From positions 24,234,459 through 24,298,458 of the forward strand of contig NC_079969.1 of assembly GCF_029852145.1 (NCBI RefSeq): DNA of 64,000 nt, read 5' to 3'. Shown piece by piece: positions 36,234 to 46,932 of the stretch. The notes beneath the pieces were generated by a model, which did not search any database, was not told the DNA's origin, and saw nothing but the letters and a program-made list of their open reading frames with translations. Positions within the stretch are counted from its first letter, which is position 1, and each line of letters begins with the position of its first letter. Origin of the DNA: Microplitis mediator. Lineage: Eukaryota > Arthropoda > Insecta > Hymenoptera > Braconidae. The position numbers and the translations under genes are program-made.

Positions 36234-39200
36234 CTGAAAAAAAAATATAAATAATTATTATTCAATAAAGTAATTAAATAATTTTTTTAATAGACACAAG
36301 ACCGTTGAAGAATTTTTAAGTGCGCGGAAATAATTTCGAAGCTAAAAAAATGATGGGTATATTTAAAAATAAAAAACTAAAATAAATTATGTAAATGAAT
36401 GTGAGAAAATAAATTTCGCTACGGAAGTCTTTTACGCTGCTGTTACTTGCTGTCGACAGCACGCTTCCTTTCTTCCTCTTTACGTACAAATATATATATA
36501 TAGTTTTATTTTTTAATACCTTAGGACAATTAAACAGCTAACAACAACATCAAGTAACTCGAGCAACGCGTCCGTTAGTCACGTAATTAGTGATTCGCTA
36601 ATTATCTGAATTCGCACGCAACATTTTTTTTTCTAAGGGACGAGACACGAGGGATCGATGATCTAATTTTTCATGATTGTTATCATACTTGTGTTATATA
36701 TATATATTAAATAAAAATGGAATTTATATAAATTAACAAGTATACGTATGTAAGTCAACCTCAAGGACTTTCATTCTCTTTCAATTGCTCAATTTCCCAG
36801 GATAAGACTTTTGTTTGTTAAAGTTATTATTTAATTTGCAATTATATAAAAAAAAATATATATATATAAATTATATGGTAGCAATTAGAAAATAAATCGC
36901 GTTATACATTTTTAAAATTTTTTAGACTTATATTGACAATGTGAGAAATTGACTTGTAAGAAATCTCTCAACTTAATTATTGCGAGGATTGAAAAAAAAA
37001 AATATATATAATAATAATATTAAATAAAATATTGTCCAAGAAAGACAAGTTGAAGATTATTTTAAGCGACCAAGACACAACCTGATATATATGTCTCGTT
37101 CTCACATTATTTATCTGCTTGTATTTAATGCCCCCACGTTAATTCGTGATGAACACGACGGATACACTCGTTTCCCGGCGAATGTCTTTAATGCATTCTA
37201 TTCTATGTTTAGTTTAGTTGTACCGTAAAGTATAACGTACCAGGTTAAGTAAATCTATGAAATAACTTTTAGATATAAAATAAAAAAATATTTTCAATAC
37301 AGAGAAGAAGAAAATTATTCAAGTAGGAAAGTTTAATACATGTTTCATGTCTCACTCACTCACTCTCTATCCTTCTTTCTTTATCTCTTTATATAAATAT
37401 ATATCAAATACACATAACAAGGAATGTCGTTCATACTTCGTACTGAACATGCGGTGTAGTAAAAATCTAACTTATAACCAAGATATCGTTTATAGAAAAA
37501 ATATATTTTATACTGACTATAACTTTATTTAACGTCGTCCCTATCCGATGGTTTATAATTCAAGGCTTAAATTAGAAAATAAGAATAATTGTTAATTATT
37601 TTTAATTAGGATCGAGTAATTATTCAATCTAGTAAGTAATGAATACGTCAATTTTATTTTTTACAGTGTACATAATTTGGTAAAAAAAAATTTGTACACC
37701 TTTACGCCTTTTCGACAATACCTTTGGCTAGAATGCGGCCTCCCTTATGGTATCTGTAAGGCAATTTATATAAAATAGTTGTTCTTAATGAGGGTATCTT
37801 AGAATTATTACTTTCCAGATTGTGAAATCGCTTTTGAATGAGAAGAAAAATTAAGGTAGAATATTTTATCTTATTATTAACCCCTCAATAAGCATTTGGG
37901 GTGAAATGAGACACTCATGTATTTTAAATGCCCAATATCTCGCATCGCCTATTTAAGATTTAATATTAAGGGAGTGTCTATGGGCTCGTTTTATTTTATT
38001 TTTCAATTACTACTGGAAAAAATAAAAAAATTTATATTTTATACCGACTACTTGATATTATATACTTAATATATTTTTATAACTTTATTGAACGTCATCT
38101 TTATCCGATGATTTATTATTTAAAAATTCAATTAAAAAATAAAAATAATTGTAATTGTTTTTAATTAAACTAACTAATTATTTTTAATTAATATCAAGCA
38201 ATTATTTAATTTAGCAAGTAATTAATACGTCAATAATTATTTAAACTGACAGATCAATTGATAAATTAATAATTTAAGTGACGGTTAAAATTATTTAACA
38301 AATTAAATAAAATAATAGATGATATTTAATAGGTCGATACAATACTGTGCTATTACTATTTATTAATTATTGTTACAGTAATGGATCGTAATATGAGACA
38401 TCATATCGGAGAATAGTCAAAACAAAACTTATAACAAAGCAAATTAAAATTATACAATACAACTGTAAGTCATACGTGTGTTATTTAAAACTAGATTAAA
38501 TGAAAATAATAACAATAAAATACAGGAGATCTAGTGTAGTGTTTTTTTAATATAACCCGCAGTAATTATAAACCATCGCAGTAAGTGTAATTGCAATTCA
38601 AGGATAAATTTATTTACTTTGCCAAGATAAACAAAAACTATTAATACTATAACACAAAATTACCAAGGACTTTTTTTAAATAACAGCTGAAATTAAATGA
38701 TAACAATTTGATAAATTATTCAAATTTCTCGTCTTCAAAAATTTAAATAAGTTTATTTTATTTTTATCGTTTAGTTTAATTTAGAATTATTAAGATACAA
38801 CTCAAATGTCATTTAATCGATTAAGCCTCCGCATGTCATTTCGACAGACGTCAAATTAATTATCTGTGAATATAATTATGATTTGAATGTATAGTAAATT
38901 AGTAAAGCAACACAGCAACGCTGATAAAAATAACTCAAAATGCAATGCGGTATTTTATATGAAGAAAAAAATAATAAAAAATTTTTTAAGGAAGTCACGC
39001 TACTTCCCGGAAGACATACACATTAGATGGCTAGGATAAGAATTAGAAAAGGTAAGAAATTTATTTATAATAAATATAAATAACTTGGATTAAATTTTAG
39101 TTAAATTTAAATGCAATTTAAATAATTTATCTTGTGTTATTTATTCAAATATGATAATTGGAATGCAGCTATGGAATTTATAGACAGGCGAGCGCCACGT

Positions 39201-39282
39201 AAAAAATAAAATAAAAAACAATAAAAAAAAAGAATTAACAAAAAAAAAAAAAACTAAAAAAAATAACACCTTCACTTACTCG
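36234..39282. other. Csk 5' intron, no gene seen
   Basis: AT-rich intronic DNA. A homeodomain-like cluster (GTAATTAGTGATTCGCTAATTATC) at about 36580-36610 and a less AT-rich patch at 36420-36480 could be regulatory, but this is speculation. Confidence 0.35.
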
Positions 39283-39690
39283 TGTGTGGAAAGTATTGAG
39301 TTATTATTATTTATTACAGTATAATAAAGTCTTGATATAATAAAACACTGTCACAATTATCACTGTTATTTATTAATCACAAAATATATTTGAGGAAGAA
39401 CGACACAAACAATATAACACATTGGTAAACGTTAACAACGTCACACTCATTATTGTAGTTTGGCAGCCATTTTGCTACATTGAGAAACAGAGAGCCGAAA
39501 GTTTTTCGAACCAGCAACCACCTAACAGAGATAGACTCTGGGAGAGCCGACTCCAGCCGAACGACCCGACGACGAAAAACGAAATACGACGATGTGGGGC
39601 AGGGGCACACACACTAATCGCGGTTTTCTCAACTCCAAAGTAGGGGATAACACGAAATATACACTCGACATTCCACCGAAGATGGACGAA
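39283..39690 (-). promoter_or_regulatory. Csk: Probable Csk promoter and 5' UTR exon
   Basis: The stretch 39430-39680 is much richer in GC than anything within several kb and has no long conserved frame. On the minus strand it contains CAAAATGGCTGCC, a YY1-type AAnATGGC motif in the sense orientation common just downstream of start sites, and several short upstream ORFs. It ends in a consensus donor (CACGA/GTAAGTGAAGG) near 39285. That donor can join the 45-nt exon at 36189-36233 and then the first Csk coding exon. The assignment to Csk rests on position and strand only. Confidence 0.5.
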
Positions 39691-39810
39691 CACTTACGAG
39701 TATTAACGGAAAATTTTAATTTTCTGATTTTCCAGCAAAAAAAATTCTTAAATTTACGGACAATTACGAATTTTCGGATTTTTTTTAATGTGAATATAAC
39801 TACGATCATA

Positions 39811-40910
39811 ATACCGAAGTTAGCAGGCGTCTAATAATTTTTGGATTTTTTTTTAGACGATAAAAAATTTTTAAAAAAATATTTGAAAAAATTGCACCTG
39901 TAGTTTTTTAAATTTTCTACGTGTGCATATTTTTATTTCACTTTTTTGCAATTGATTTGTTGAAATCTGAAAATTCAAAAATTTTTAAATGTCTGCTAAC
40001 TTCAGGATCATAAAGTTATGATACTGAAGTTAGCAGACGTCCAATAATTTTTAGACTTTTTTTTTAGACAATAAAACATAAAAAAAAAATTTTTGAAAAA
40101 ATTGCACCTGTAGTTTTTAAAATTTTCTACGTGTGCATATTTTTATTTCACTTTTTTGCAATTGATTTGTTGAAATCTGAAAATTCAAAAATTTTTAAAT
40201 GTCTGCTAACTTCAGGATCATAAAGTTATGATACTGAAGTTAGCAGACGTCCAATAATTTTTAGATTTTTTTTTTAGACAATAAAACATAAAAAAAAAAT
40301 TTTTGAAAAAATTGCACCTGTAGTTTTTAAAATTTTCTACGTGTGCATATTTTTATTTCATTTTTTTGCAATTGATTTGTTGAAATCCGAAAATTCAAAA
40401 ATTTTTAAATGTCTGCTAACTTCAGGACCATCTGAAGTTAGCAGACATTTGAAAATTTTTGGATTTCTTTTTCAACGAATCCATCAGAAAAAAAACGAAA
40501 ATAAAAATATGCACATGTAGAGAATTTAAAAGACTACAGGGGCAATTTTTTCAAAATTTTTTTTTTTTATAATTTACTGTCTAAAATAAAATCCAAATAT
40601 TATTAGATGTCTGCTAACTTCAGTATCATAATGTAACTGACGAGTGGGAATTTTTTGAATTTTTGAGTAAATAAATAAAGTGTAAGTGTAGAATAATTTT
40701 AAAAATGATCTTGAATTTAGCAGACATTTAAAAATTTTTGAATTTTTGTTTTTCAATAAATCAACTGCAAAAAAATAAAATAAAAATATGCACATGTAGA
40801 AAATTAAAAAAGCTGCAGGTGGAATTTTTGAAAAAATTTTTTTTTTTTTTTAATTTATCATTTTTTAAAAATTCAAAAATTATTAGATGTTGGCTAACTT
40901 CAGTATCATT
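39811..40910. repeat. Local array of five units of the TGATACTGAAGTTAGCAGACGT MITE
   Basis: Three direct units start at 39811, 40019 and 40229 (period about 210 bp, almost identical). Two inverted units follow at 40431-40628 and 40706-40910. A sixth, highly diverged unit may occupy 40976-41187. Each unit has ends TGATACTGAAGTTAGC and GCTAACTTCAGGATCA and the middle phrase TTTTCTACGTGTGCATATTT. Confidence 0.85.
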
Positions 40911-41189
40911 TTAAAAATGCGTATTTTAGATCAGTGAAAAATTAGTACGCGCATTTTTTAAAATTTCATTGTTTTAATACGTGTTTGAATGTAGCAGACA
41001 TACGACAATTTTTAAATTACATGCAAAAAAATTAAATAATTAAAATAATAAAATTTTAAAAAATGCATGTACTGAATTTTGTATTCTCTAAATATGTATT
41101 TTTTTATTTTTATTTTATAAACATTTAAATTTATTATTTCAAAGTTTTAAAAATTGTCAGATGTCCGCGAACTTTTCTGTCATCAGACA

Positions 41190-41704
41190 AATTTAAAGTT
41201 ATAAATAAATATAGTAAATAATTTAAAAAATAATATTTATAAAAAATACACTTATTAATTATAAAATTTTTTAAATGCGCATTTTTAAAAATTTTATTTT
41301 ATTAATTATTTACTTTATTCATTATTAATTTTAAATTCATCTGGTGTCTGTTACATTAACACTCATTTAATTATGAATCCAAGACATAATTATTTACAAG
41401 TTATAATAAAAAAGTTTAATATTTTACTCGACCCGCCAACAAATTTATATTTATTCTTTACCGCGTGACGAAACACATAATCACATACTAACCAAGACAA
41501 AATTTTTCATACTTTTACCATCAGTTAAAGATAATGTAGAAATTACAACCAGAGGCAGGAGATGGCAGTGTTAGTTCATAAAAAGCGGTTTATTTATGTT
41601 TAGGGTAAAAGTAGTATTCCCAAAAAACCCGAGTTTCAGCTCAGAAATTGAAAGCTTCAGTATATGTAAAAAAGTTCAGTTCAAACTTTTAGCTCTCTTT
41701 TATA
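41190..41704. other. Spacer, no gene seen
   Basis: AT-rich, with one less AT-rich patch at about 41545-41600. No exon or RNA gene is supported. Confidence 0.5.
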
Positions 41705-42239
41705 CACTGTAAAAAGAGCGGTGTTAAAAATGGACTCATTTTAACTCCGCCCGGTGTTAAAAATACCGGTGTTAAATCGGAGTAACCGGTGTAAAAGCGG
41801 AGTAAAATCGGTGTAAAGGCGGGGTAACCGGTGTAAAAGCGGAGTAAAATCGGTGTAAAGGCGGGGTAACCGGTGTAAAAGCAGGGTAAACTGCGTCCGC
41901 TTGGATTATTAACTTTAAAGATTATAAAACACAAAAAATGTCAGTTCTTTATGAAAATTAATAAAAAATATCATTTATTAACAAGTATAGTGATCGAGTA
42001 AGTAAAAATATTCACAAAGTAAAATATTTTAACACCGGTAAAGGATATCTACACCTGCGGCGGCGTTATTTTAGCACCGGTCTAGAATATTTACACCGGT
42101 GGCGGCGTTATTTTAACAACAGTCTAGAATATTTACACCGGTGACGGCGTTATTTTCACACCGCTTTCAGGGGTAAATTTAACACCGATAATTTTAACAC
42201 CTACACCGTTTGGACTTACCCCGGTGATTTTTTACAGTG
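41705..42239. mobile_element. TIR element, CGGTGTTAAAA family (copy 2), TA-flanked
   Basis: CACTGTAAAAAGAGCGGTGT at the left and GGTGATTTTTTACAGTG at the right, with TA on both sides. The left arm holds a tandem of about 40-bp units (GTAACCGGTGTAAAAGCGGA), and the right arm a tandem of about 60-bp units (TCTAGAATATTTACACCGG), so both arms carry repeated ACACCGG/CCGGTGT boxes. Confidence 0.85.
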
Positions 42240-42949
42240 TACGTAAAATAACATATAAATTTGACGTAAAATGAAAGCTGCTATTTTACATCAAGTTTAA
42301 ATGTAATTTTACGTGCAGGAGAGAAAAAAACTGAAATGAAATTTCAGTCTAATATTTTTTTAAAAAATTATCAAATTCTTCCATCAAAACTTATATCTTT
42401 TAAACCAATAAAATATGTAGACACATGAAAGGTTTTTTTTCAATGAATATTTCAAATTTTCGCTGAAGAATCGGGTAATTTTTTACGAAAATATTTTAGT
42501 TTGTGGTCAGTAAACTTTTTTTTTTAATAATTATTACAAAAGCGATCGTCATTTCTTCAGTCAAAAAATAATTTTATTGCTAATATTTTTATCACATAAA
42601 AAATGTCGTGTGTAATAGCGTCTTTTTAGACATACATTTCATGTTTAATTAAAAAAATATGACATAAACGTTTTATTCATTCTTAGTTTCATTTAAATGA
42701 AATTTTAATGATCCAAAACACTCTTAAAAATTCATAAACTATTTTTTTATCCAATAGTTAACTAGTTAAATATGTAATTGTTATAATAATTTATAAATAG
42801 CATATAAACTCGTCTTAAATTATGTTATATAAGCTTACAAAAAAATACGGACCCCAAGATCGGAACGTTTTTCACGGAACGAAAATAAAAAAAACGAAAC
42901 GAACAGTAAAAAATTTACTCGATCTAAATTTTTGAAATGGATCGCATTA

Positions 42950-43690
42950 GAGATGTGCGAATCGATTGGAATCTAATCTCGAAACAATTCGATTTATTCA
43001 TAACTTTTCAAATTATTGGTCAATTTTAAAATTACCCACAAGTTTTAAAATTATTCGTAATTTTTCAAGTTATTCAATTTGAATCAAGAAAATTTTGGTC
43101 AGCTTTTAAATTTTCAGTTTTTGTTTAATCGAGAGCTTAGTTTTTAAAGTCAGCAAAAGTAAATTTTTTTGTAGATTCGTGTCTAAGCTCTATTTTCCTC
43201 TGACAAAAATTTGAATTATTCCAAAATTTACAAATAACTCGAGTTGCAGTGTTACAATTTTACTCACAACATCTCTACTCAAGGGAAGTAGCTACAACTC
43301 TACTCACTCACAACTTTATTCAGTCTCAACTCTACTCACAGTTTTTTTACTCAGGTTTAACTCTACTCAGTTATATCTTTACTCAGCTACAACTCTACTC
43401 ACAAAGAATTGTTATTTTATCGATAGTCTAAAATACATGAGTAGAGTTGTAGCTGAAGAAAGTTGTCGCTGAATCTAATTGAAGCTGAGTTAAGATATAA
43501 CTGAGTAGAGTTAAACCTGAATACAAAAAATCTATGAGTAGAGTTGAAGCTGAGTAAAGTTGTGAGTAAGTCGAGTTGTCGCTACTTCCCTTGAGTAGAG
43601 ATTTTTTGAGAAGAATTGTAACACTGCCGAAGTATTCGATTCGATCCGAAACGAATAATTCATAAATTCTAACTATTCGCACACCCCTAG
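42950..43690. mobile_element. hAT-like element with AGGGGTGTGCGAAT ends, middle of a nest
   Basis: GAGATGTGCGAATCGATTGG at the left and TATTCGCACACCCCTAG at the right. Subterminal TTCGATTTATTCATAACTTT and CGAATAATTCATAAATTC are inverted. The terminal style (AGGGGTGTGCGAA) resembles hAT elements. It contains 43248-43627. Confidence 0.7.
43248..43627. mobile_element. Foldback element rich in ACTCTACTCA repeats, innermost of a nest
   Basis: GCAGTGTTACAATTTTACTC at the left and AATTGTAACACTGC at the right. The arms carry many ACAACTCTACTCA units and their inverses (TGAGTAGAGTTGTAG), so the whole 380 bp can fold. Short frames across it are artefacts. Confidence 0.8.
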
Positions 43691-43842
43691 TTTGCTTACA
43701 TGCTCGTGTCAACTGAAAATTGCAGCCACCCCAACTACCCAGCAGTCACTAATCAGTAAAATTTCATAAATTTTTTTTATTTTCGCTCCGGAAAAAACGT
43801 TCAGATCTTCAGAGACATAAAAAGTTACATCTCTTCTATGCC

Positions 43843-45171
43843 TCATGACAGACAGTCATAACTGACGCAAACAAGGTACCGAATTCTAACTTGCGCAGTA
43901 TTATAAATAACAAATTGATTGTGACGAAACTGTGGTATTTGGGAAAGTGGCACATTAACAAGCGGCCCATAAGGAACTTCAACTCCCTGGGAAATGTTTA
44001 TATAATTCTGTGGGCTGCTGATTCCTCTAACAAATACTGAATGTACATCAGACGGCAATTGCGTTATATTTGTCGCATTGTATAACTCCATAACATTTCC
44101 CAACGCAACTTCACATAATAATAAAATGCCCTGATGATCCCCTTGTCCGACATTAGTTTTACTGTAGTTAGCGGCTTTCGAAACAACATTAGTAAAATAA
44201 ATTCCCTTACCAAACATATGACCCGTGTGCTTGGCATTGAGGGGAGAGATTTTCAAACCGTTTGATAAAATAGCACAGATATTACTCATTTTAGTCCCAT
44301 GCCAAAGTAATTTTTTATTATGAAGATTTCTCATGTAATTATCGTCTTCGCCGTATCTATCAACCATGAATACGTCATTTATCATCACTCTAAAATGATA
44401 GTGGAATTCAGAGTGTGTGTTAGTTATATATTGTTGTATTATATCAAACATTACGGAATTTCTATCGAGTACGGAAATATTAGAGTTCAATTTTTTATAA
44501 CAATCAACTAATGAATTGTTATTTAAGTCATTTTTAGCAATCATATTATTTGAATATATGAATTTAATAAGTTTTTGCACAGGAAATGACAAATTCACTT
44601 CATTGGTTTCGGGTGAATCAATAAGTGGTAAGTAGTGTTCATACTGTTGATAACAATTGATTAAATAGTAAAATCTATTGATACAGCATTCAAGCGGTAA
44701 TTTTTCTGAAGTATCGCGAAAGTCTTGCGTGCCAAGTAACCCCCAATTTTGAACCAGTAAATAATCTTTTTGTCCATCAAAAAAGAGGCGATTATAATCT
44801 TTAGATATGTGGAAGTAATCAATGATTTGGACTTTGTAGTACAAAATTCCATTGTTGTAAGGATTCAATTTCCAAAAAGCCATTGAATACTTCCTTCCAC
44901 GATCTTCATATACGCACGATACGGATCGATATTGGGGGTCCACTGATGATAGATGGGAGTCAGACGAATTCGTTTCTGTTGAAGAAGGAGAGATCTTTTG
45001 AAAATTTCTTCTTTTTCTTTTATTACTCTTCGTATGATTGGCTTTAGGATCCACTTTTGTTGTTGATGTTTCGAGATCATTTGAATTTTTTACTCCTGCA
45101 GAAGGAAATACCCTCTGTGAGTTTTGTCGTTTTCTTTTATTTTTATTTATTTTTTTAGTTTCAGAATCCAT
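43843..45171 (-). CDS. PARP-family protein (WGR plus PARP catalytic domain) with altered active site, 442 residues, intronless
   Basis: PARPs transfer ADP-ribose from NAD+ to proteins or DNA, mostly in the nucleus. One open frame encodes: two basic, NLS-like blocks (KNKRKR 11-15, NKRKRR 50-55) in a tandem duplication of about 40 residues; a WGR domain about 95-185 with QNWGLLGT at 141-148, so Leu replaces the Arg of the WGR signature; a stub of the helical regulatory domain about 195-240 (FPVQKLIKFIY directly followed by a DCYKKLNSNISVLDR segment); and a catalytic domain about 255-440. This has LLWHGT (His291), GHMFGKGIYF (Tyr325), and HNQFVIYNTAQV, where Gln419 stands at the usual catalytic Glu. 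The layout resembles PARP1/2/3 catalytic halves. There are no introns, unlike its neighbours, which suggests a retrocopy or a transferred gene, but no poly-A tract is seen. The frame is intact, so it is probably expressed. Confidence 0.85.
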   Translation of the reverse strand: MDSETKKINKNKRKRQNSQRVFPSAGVKNSNDLETSTTKVDPKANHTKSNKRKRRNFQKISPSSTETNSSDSHLSSVDPQYRSVSCVYEDRGRKYSMAFWKLNPYNNGILYYKVQIIDYFHISKDYNRLFFDGQKDYLLVQNWGLLGTQDFRDTSEKLPLECCINRFYYLINCYQQYEHYLPLIDSPETNEVNLSFPVQKLIKFIYSNNMIAKNDLNNNSLVDCYKKLNSNISVLDRNSVMFDIIQQYITNTHSEFHYHFRVMINDVFMVDRYGEDDNYMRNLHNKKLLWHGTKMSNICAILSNGLKISPLNAKHTGHMFGKGIYFTNVVSKAANYSKTNVGQGDHQGILLLCEVALGNVMELYNATNITQLPSDVHSVFVRGISSPQNYINISQGVEVPYGPLVNVPLSQIPQFRHNQFVIYNTAQVRIRYLVCVSYDCLS

Positions 45172-45837
45172 TGTTGATGACTAACTAAACTATTTAATAA
45201 AAATATGAATTTATGAAAAAATTTTTCGGCATAACCTTTACAATGTCAAATATCAAAGATATGAATTTGTTACCTTTGTTTTATTTATTCGGACTTTTGA
45301 AAAAATTGGAAGTTTCTTCAGTTTTTTTAAATAATTAATAAACTACAAAACGATAATCATTTATTGTTGGGAAATGAATAATAAACGCGTCAGCTATTAA
45401 CTATTAATTGTATTCAAATGTTTTTTTTTGTTTTTGAAATGGACGTTATAAAGTTTCCTAGTGACTTTAGATTTTTTTTATTTTACGCGGGAAAAGAAAA
45501 TTGGTAACTTTTTTATGAGTGTGAATGTGGGTGCATTCCGAAATGTGTTGCGCACTTCAGAATGTAAACTTATTAATTATATTTCTTATTACTTGCGCGG
45601 TAAATTTAAATATTTAAAAAATAAATTATTATAAATTGAGAAAACTAAAAATCGTGCGTCAAAATAAAATGGCGGCGGAATATAATAGAAAAATATTTAA
45701 AAAATTTAAAAAAAAACACTTAAGTGTTTGAACAAACCTTGGTGGGAAAATAATATGCAGGAGGGTGTCCTAATACACTTGGAGATTTAAAATAAATTTC
45801 TCCAAGTGCATTGCAGCTAAAAAACGTCACTTAACTG
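45172..45837. other. Spacer between the PARP-like gene and an upstream promoter candidate
   Basis: No exon is clear. On the plus strand AAAATGGCGGCGGAATATAA at about 45668 looks like a start-site YY1-type motif, but only a 20-codon frame follows. A small perfect hairpin (ACTTGGAGATTT / AAATTTCTCCAAGT) lies at about 45778-45812. Confidence 0.35.
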
Positions 45838-46235
45838 CTATTTCCTACCAGACGATGCCAGATGATTTTGTTCAGGAACTTGGAAGTTATCAGCACCAGC
45901 AATTCGCAACATTTTACACTAGCACTGAACACTCAACACTTAACGACACCACAGACACTTTGCACAATTTAAATTTTACAAGCACTGCACATTTTAATTA
46001 AACAATTACTATGAGCAATAAATTTTATGGATAATTCCGCGAATTAACTGCAATACTGTGTTTCAATTCAAACGTAAAGAAAGATCTGGACCACTACTGA
46101 AGTTGTCGATGATACTGACTGCCGTTATCGAACCGCCAGTTGATACAAAGCAATCGATTTTGCGACTACTCGACCGCCCCTACTTTAGCAAAAATTTAAA
46201 CGTTGATAACAGCAACGCGCAGTAGCGCCAACTTG
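45838..46235 (-). promoter_or_regulatory. Candidate promoter and first exon of an unassigned minus-strand transcript
   Basis: On the minus strand the less AT-rich stretch from about 46230 has the GTG/TGT-rich style of insect 5' UTRs (TGTGCAAAGTGTCTGTGGTG). It leads to ATG 45912 and a short frame MLRIAGADNFQVPEQNHLAS, which stops after 24 codons at 45838. A donor-like CTG/GTAGGA at 45848 would end the exon before the stop. Joining it to the PARP frame gives stops, so for PARP it could only be a 5' UTR. The gene is not identified. Confidence 0.4.
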
Positions 46236-46355
46236 ACGCGAAATTTCAAAATTGAAATTGAATAATTTTATGATAATTCGTTTGGGTCGATAATTATATT
46301 AATTACACTAAAACTTACACTCGAAAATGCATTTAATAATTTGAAAATAATTTAC

Positions 46356-46545
46356 GGTACTGAAGTTAGTCGATGTCTAATAATTTTTGAATTTTTTTAA
46401 AAACGACAAATTATAAAAATTAAACAATGGCACCTGTAGTTTTTTTAATTTACTACATGTGCATATTTTTAGTTTAGTTTTTTTTTAATCGATTTGTTGA
46501 AAAAAAAAAATCCAACTGTCCATTGTCTACTAATTTCAGGACCAT
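46356..46545. mobile_element. MITE, TGATACTGAAGTTAGCAGACGT family
   Basis: GGTACTGAAGTTAGTCGATG at the left and CTACTAATTTCAGGACCA at the right; about 190 bp with the shared TTTACTACATGTGCATATTT middle. Confidence 0.75.
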
Positions 46546-46731
46546 GACAGTTCAAATATTTATAAAATTTTTTATTTTAAAAATAGTGAATACTTATAGA
46601 CTTTAATATTCAAAATAAAATTATTGCAAAAATAACTAAATTTTATATTAATAACAAAATTTTAGTAAAATTTACCAGAAAATTTATAAAAAATGAAACA
46701 AAACGCAGTTTCATAGATTCAAATATTTATG

Positions 46732-46932
46732 ATCTAGAAGTTAACAGACAATCAGAAATTTTCGGATTTTTTTTTACCGGACATATTGGAAAAAAAAAAA
46801 AAAAAAAAAAAATGCACTTGTAGAGAATTTAAAAAACTACAGGCGCAATTTTTTCAAATTTTTTTTTTTTTATAATTTACTGTCTGAAATAATATCCAAA
46901 AATTATTAGACGTCTGCTAACTTCAGTATCAT
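46732..46932. mobile_element. MITE, TGATACTGAAGTTAGCAGACGT family (inverted copy)
   Basis: TGATCTAGAAGTTAACAGAC at the left and GTCTGCTAACTTCAGTATCA at the right, with an A20-like run inside. Confidence 0.7.

Larger units (their letters stand above)
42850..43818. mobile_element. TIR element, CATGTACCTGAAGATCGGAA family (copy 4), outer shell of a nest
   Basis: CAAGATCGGAACGTTTTTCA at the left and AAAACGTTCAGATCTTCAGA at the right. Its right edge lies about 25 bases beyond the stop codon of the PARP-like gene. It contains 42950-43690. Confidence 0.75.

Noticed and set aside
39377..39834. Several overlapping frames of 72-95 codons on both strands
   Set aside because: They arise because the region is less AT-rich; no frame shows domain content, and promoter/UTR fits better.
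39811..40910. Regularly repeated units, considered as a CRISPR-like array
   Set aside because: Units are about 210 bp with TIR ends, match MITEs elsewhere in the window, and there are no unique spacers; the genome is eukaryotic.
45778..45812. Possible microRNA hairpin
   Set aside because: The stem is only about 12-14 bp around an AT loop, too short for a precursor; kept only as a note.
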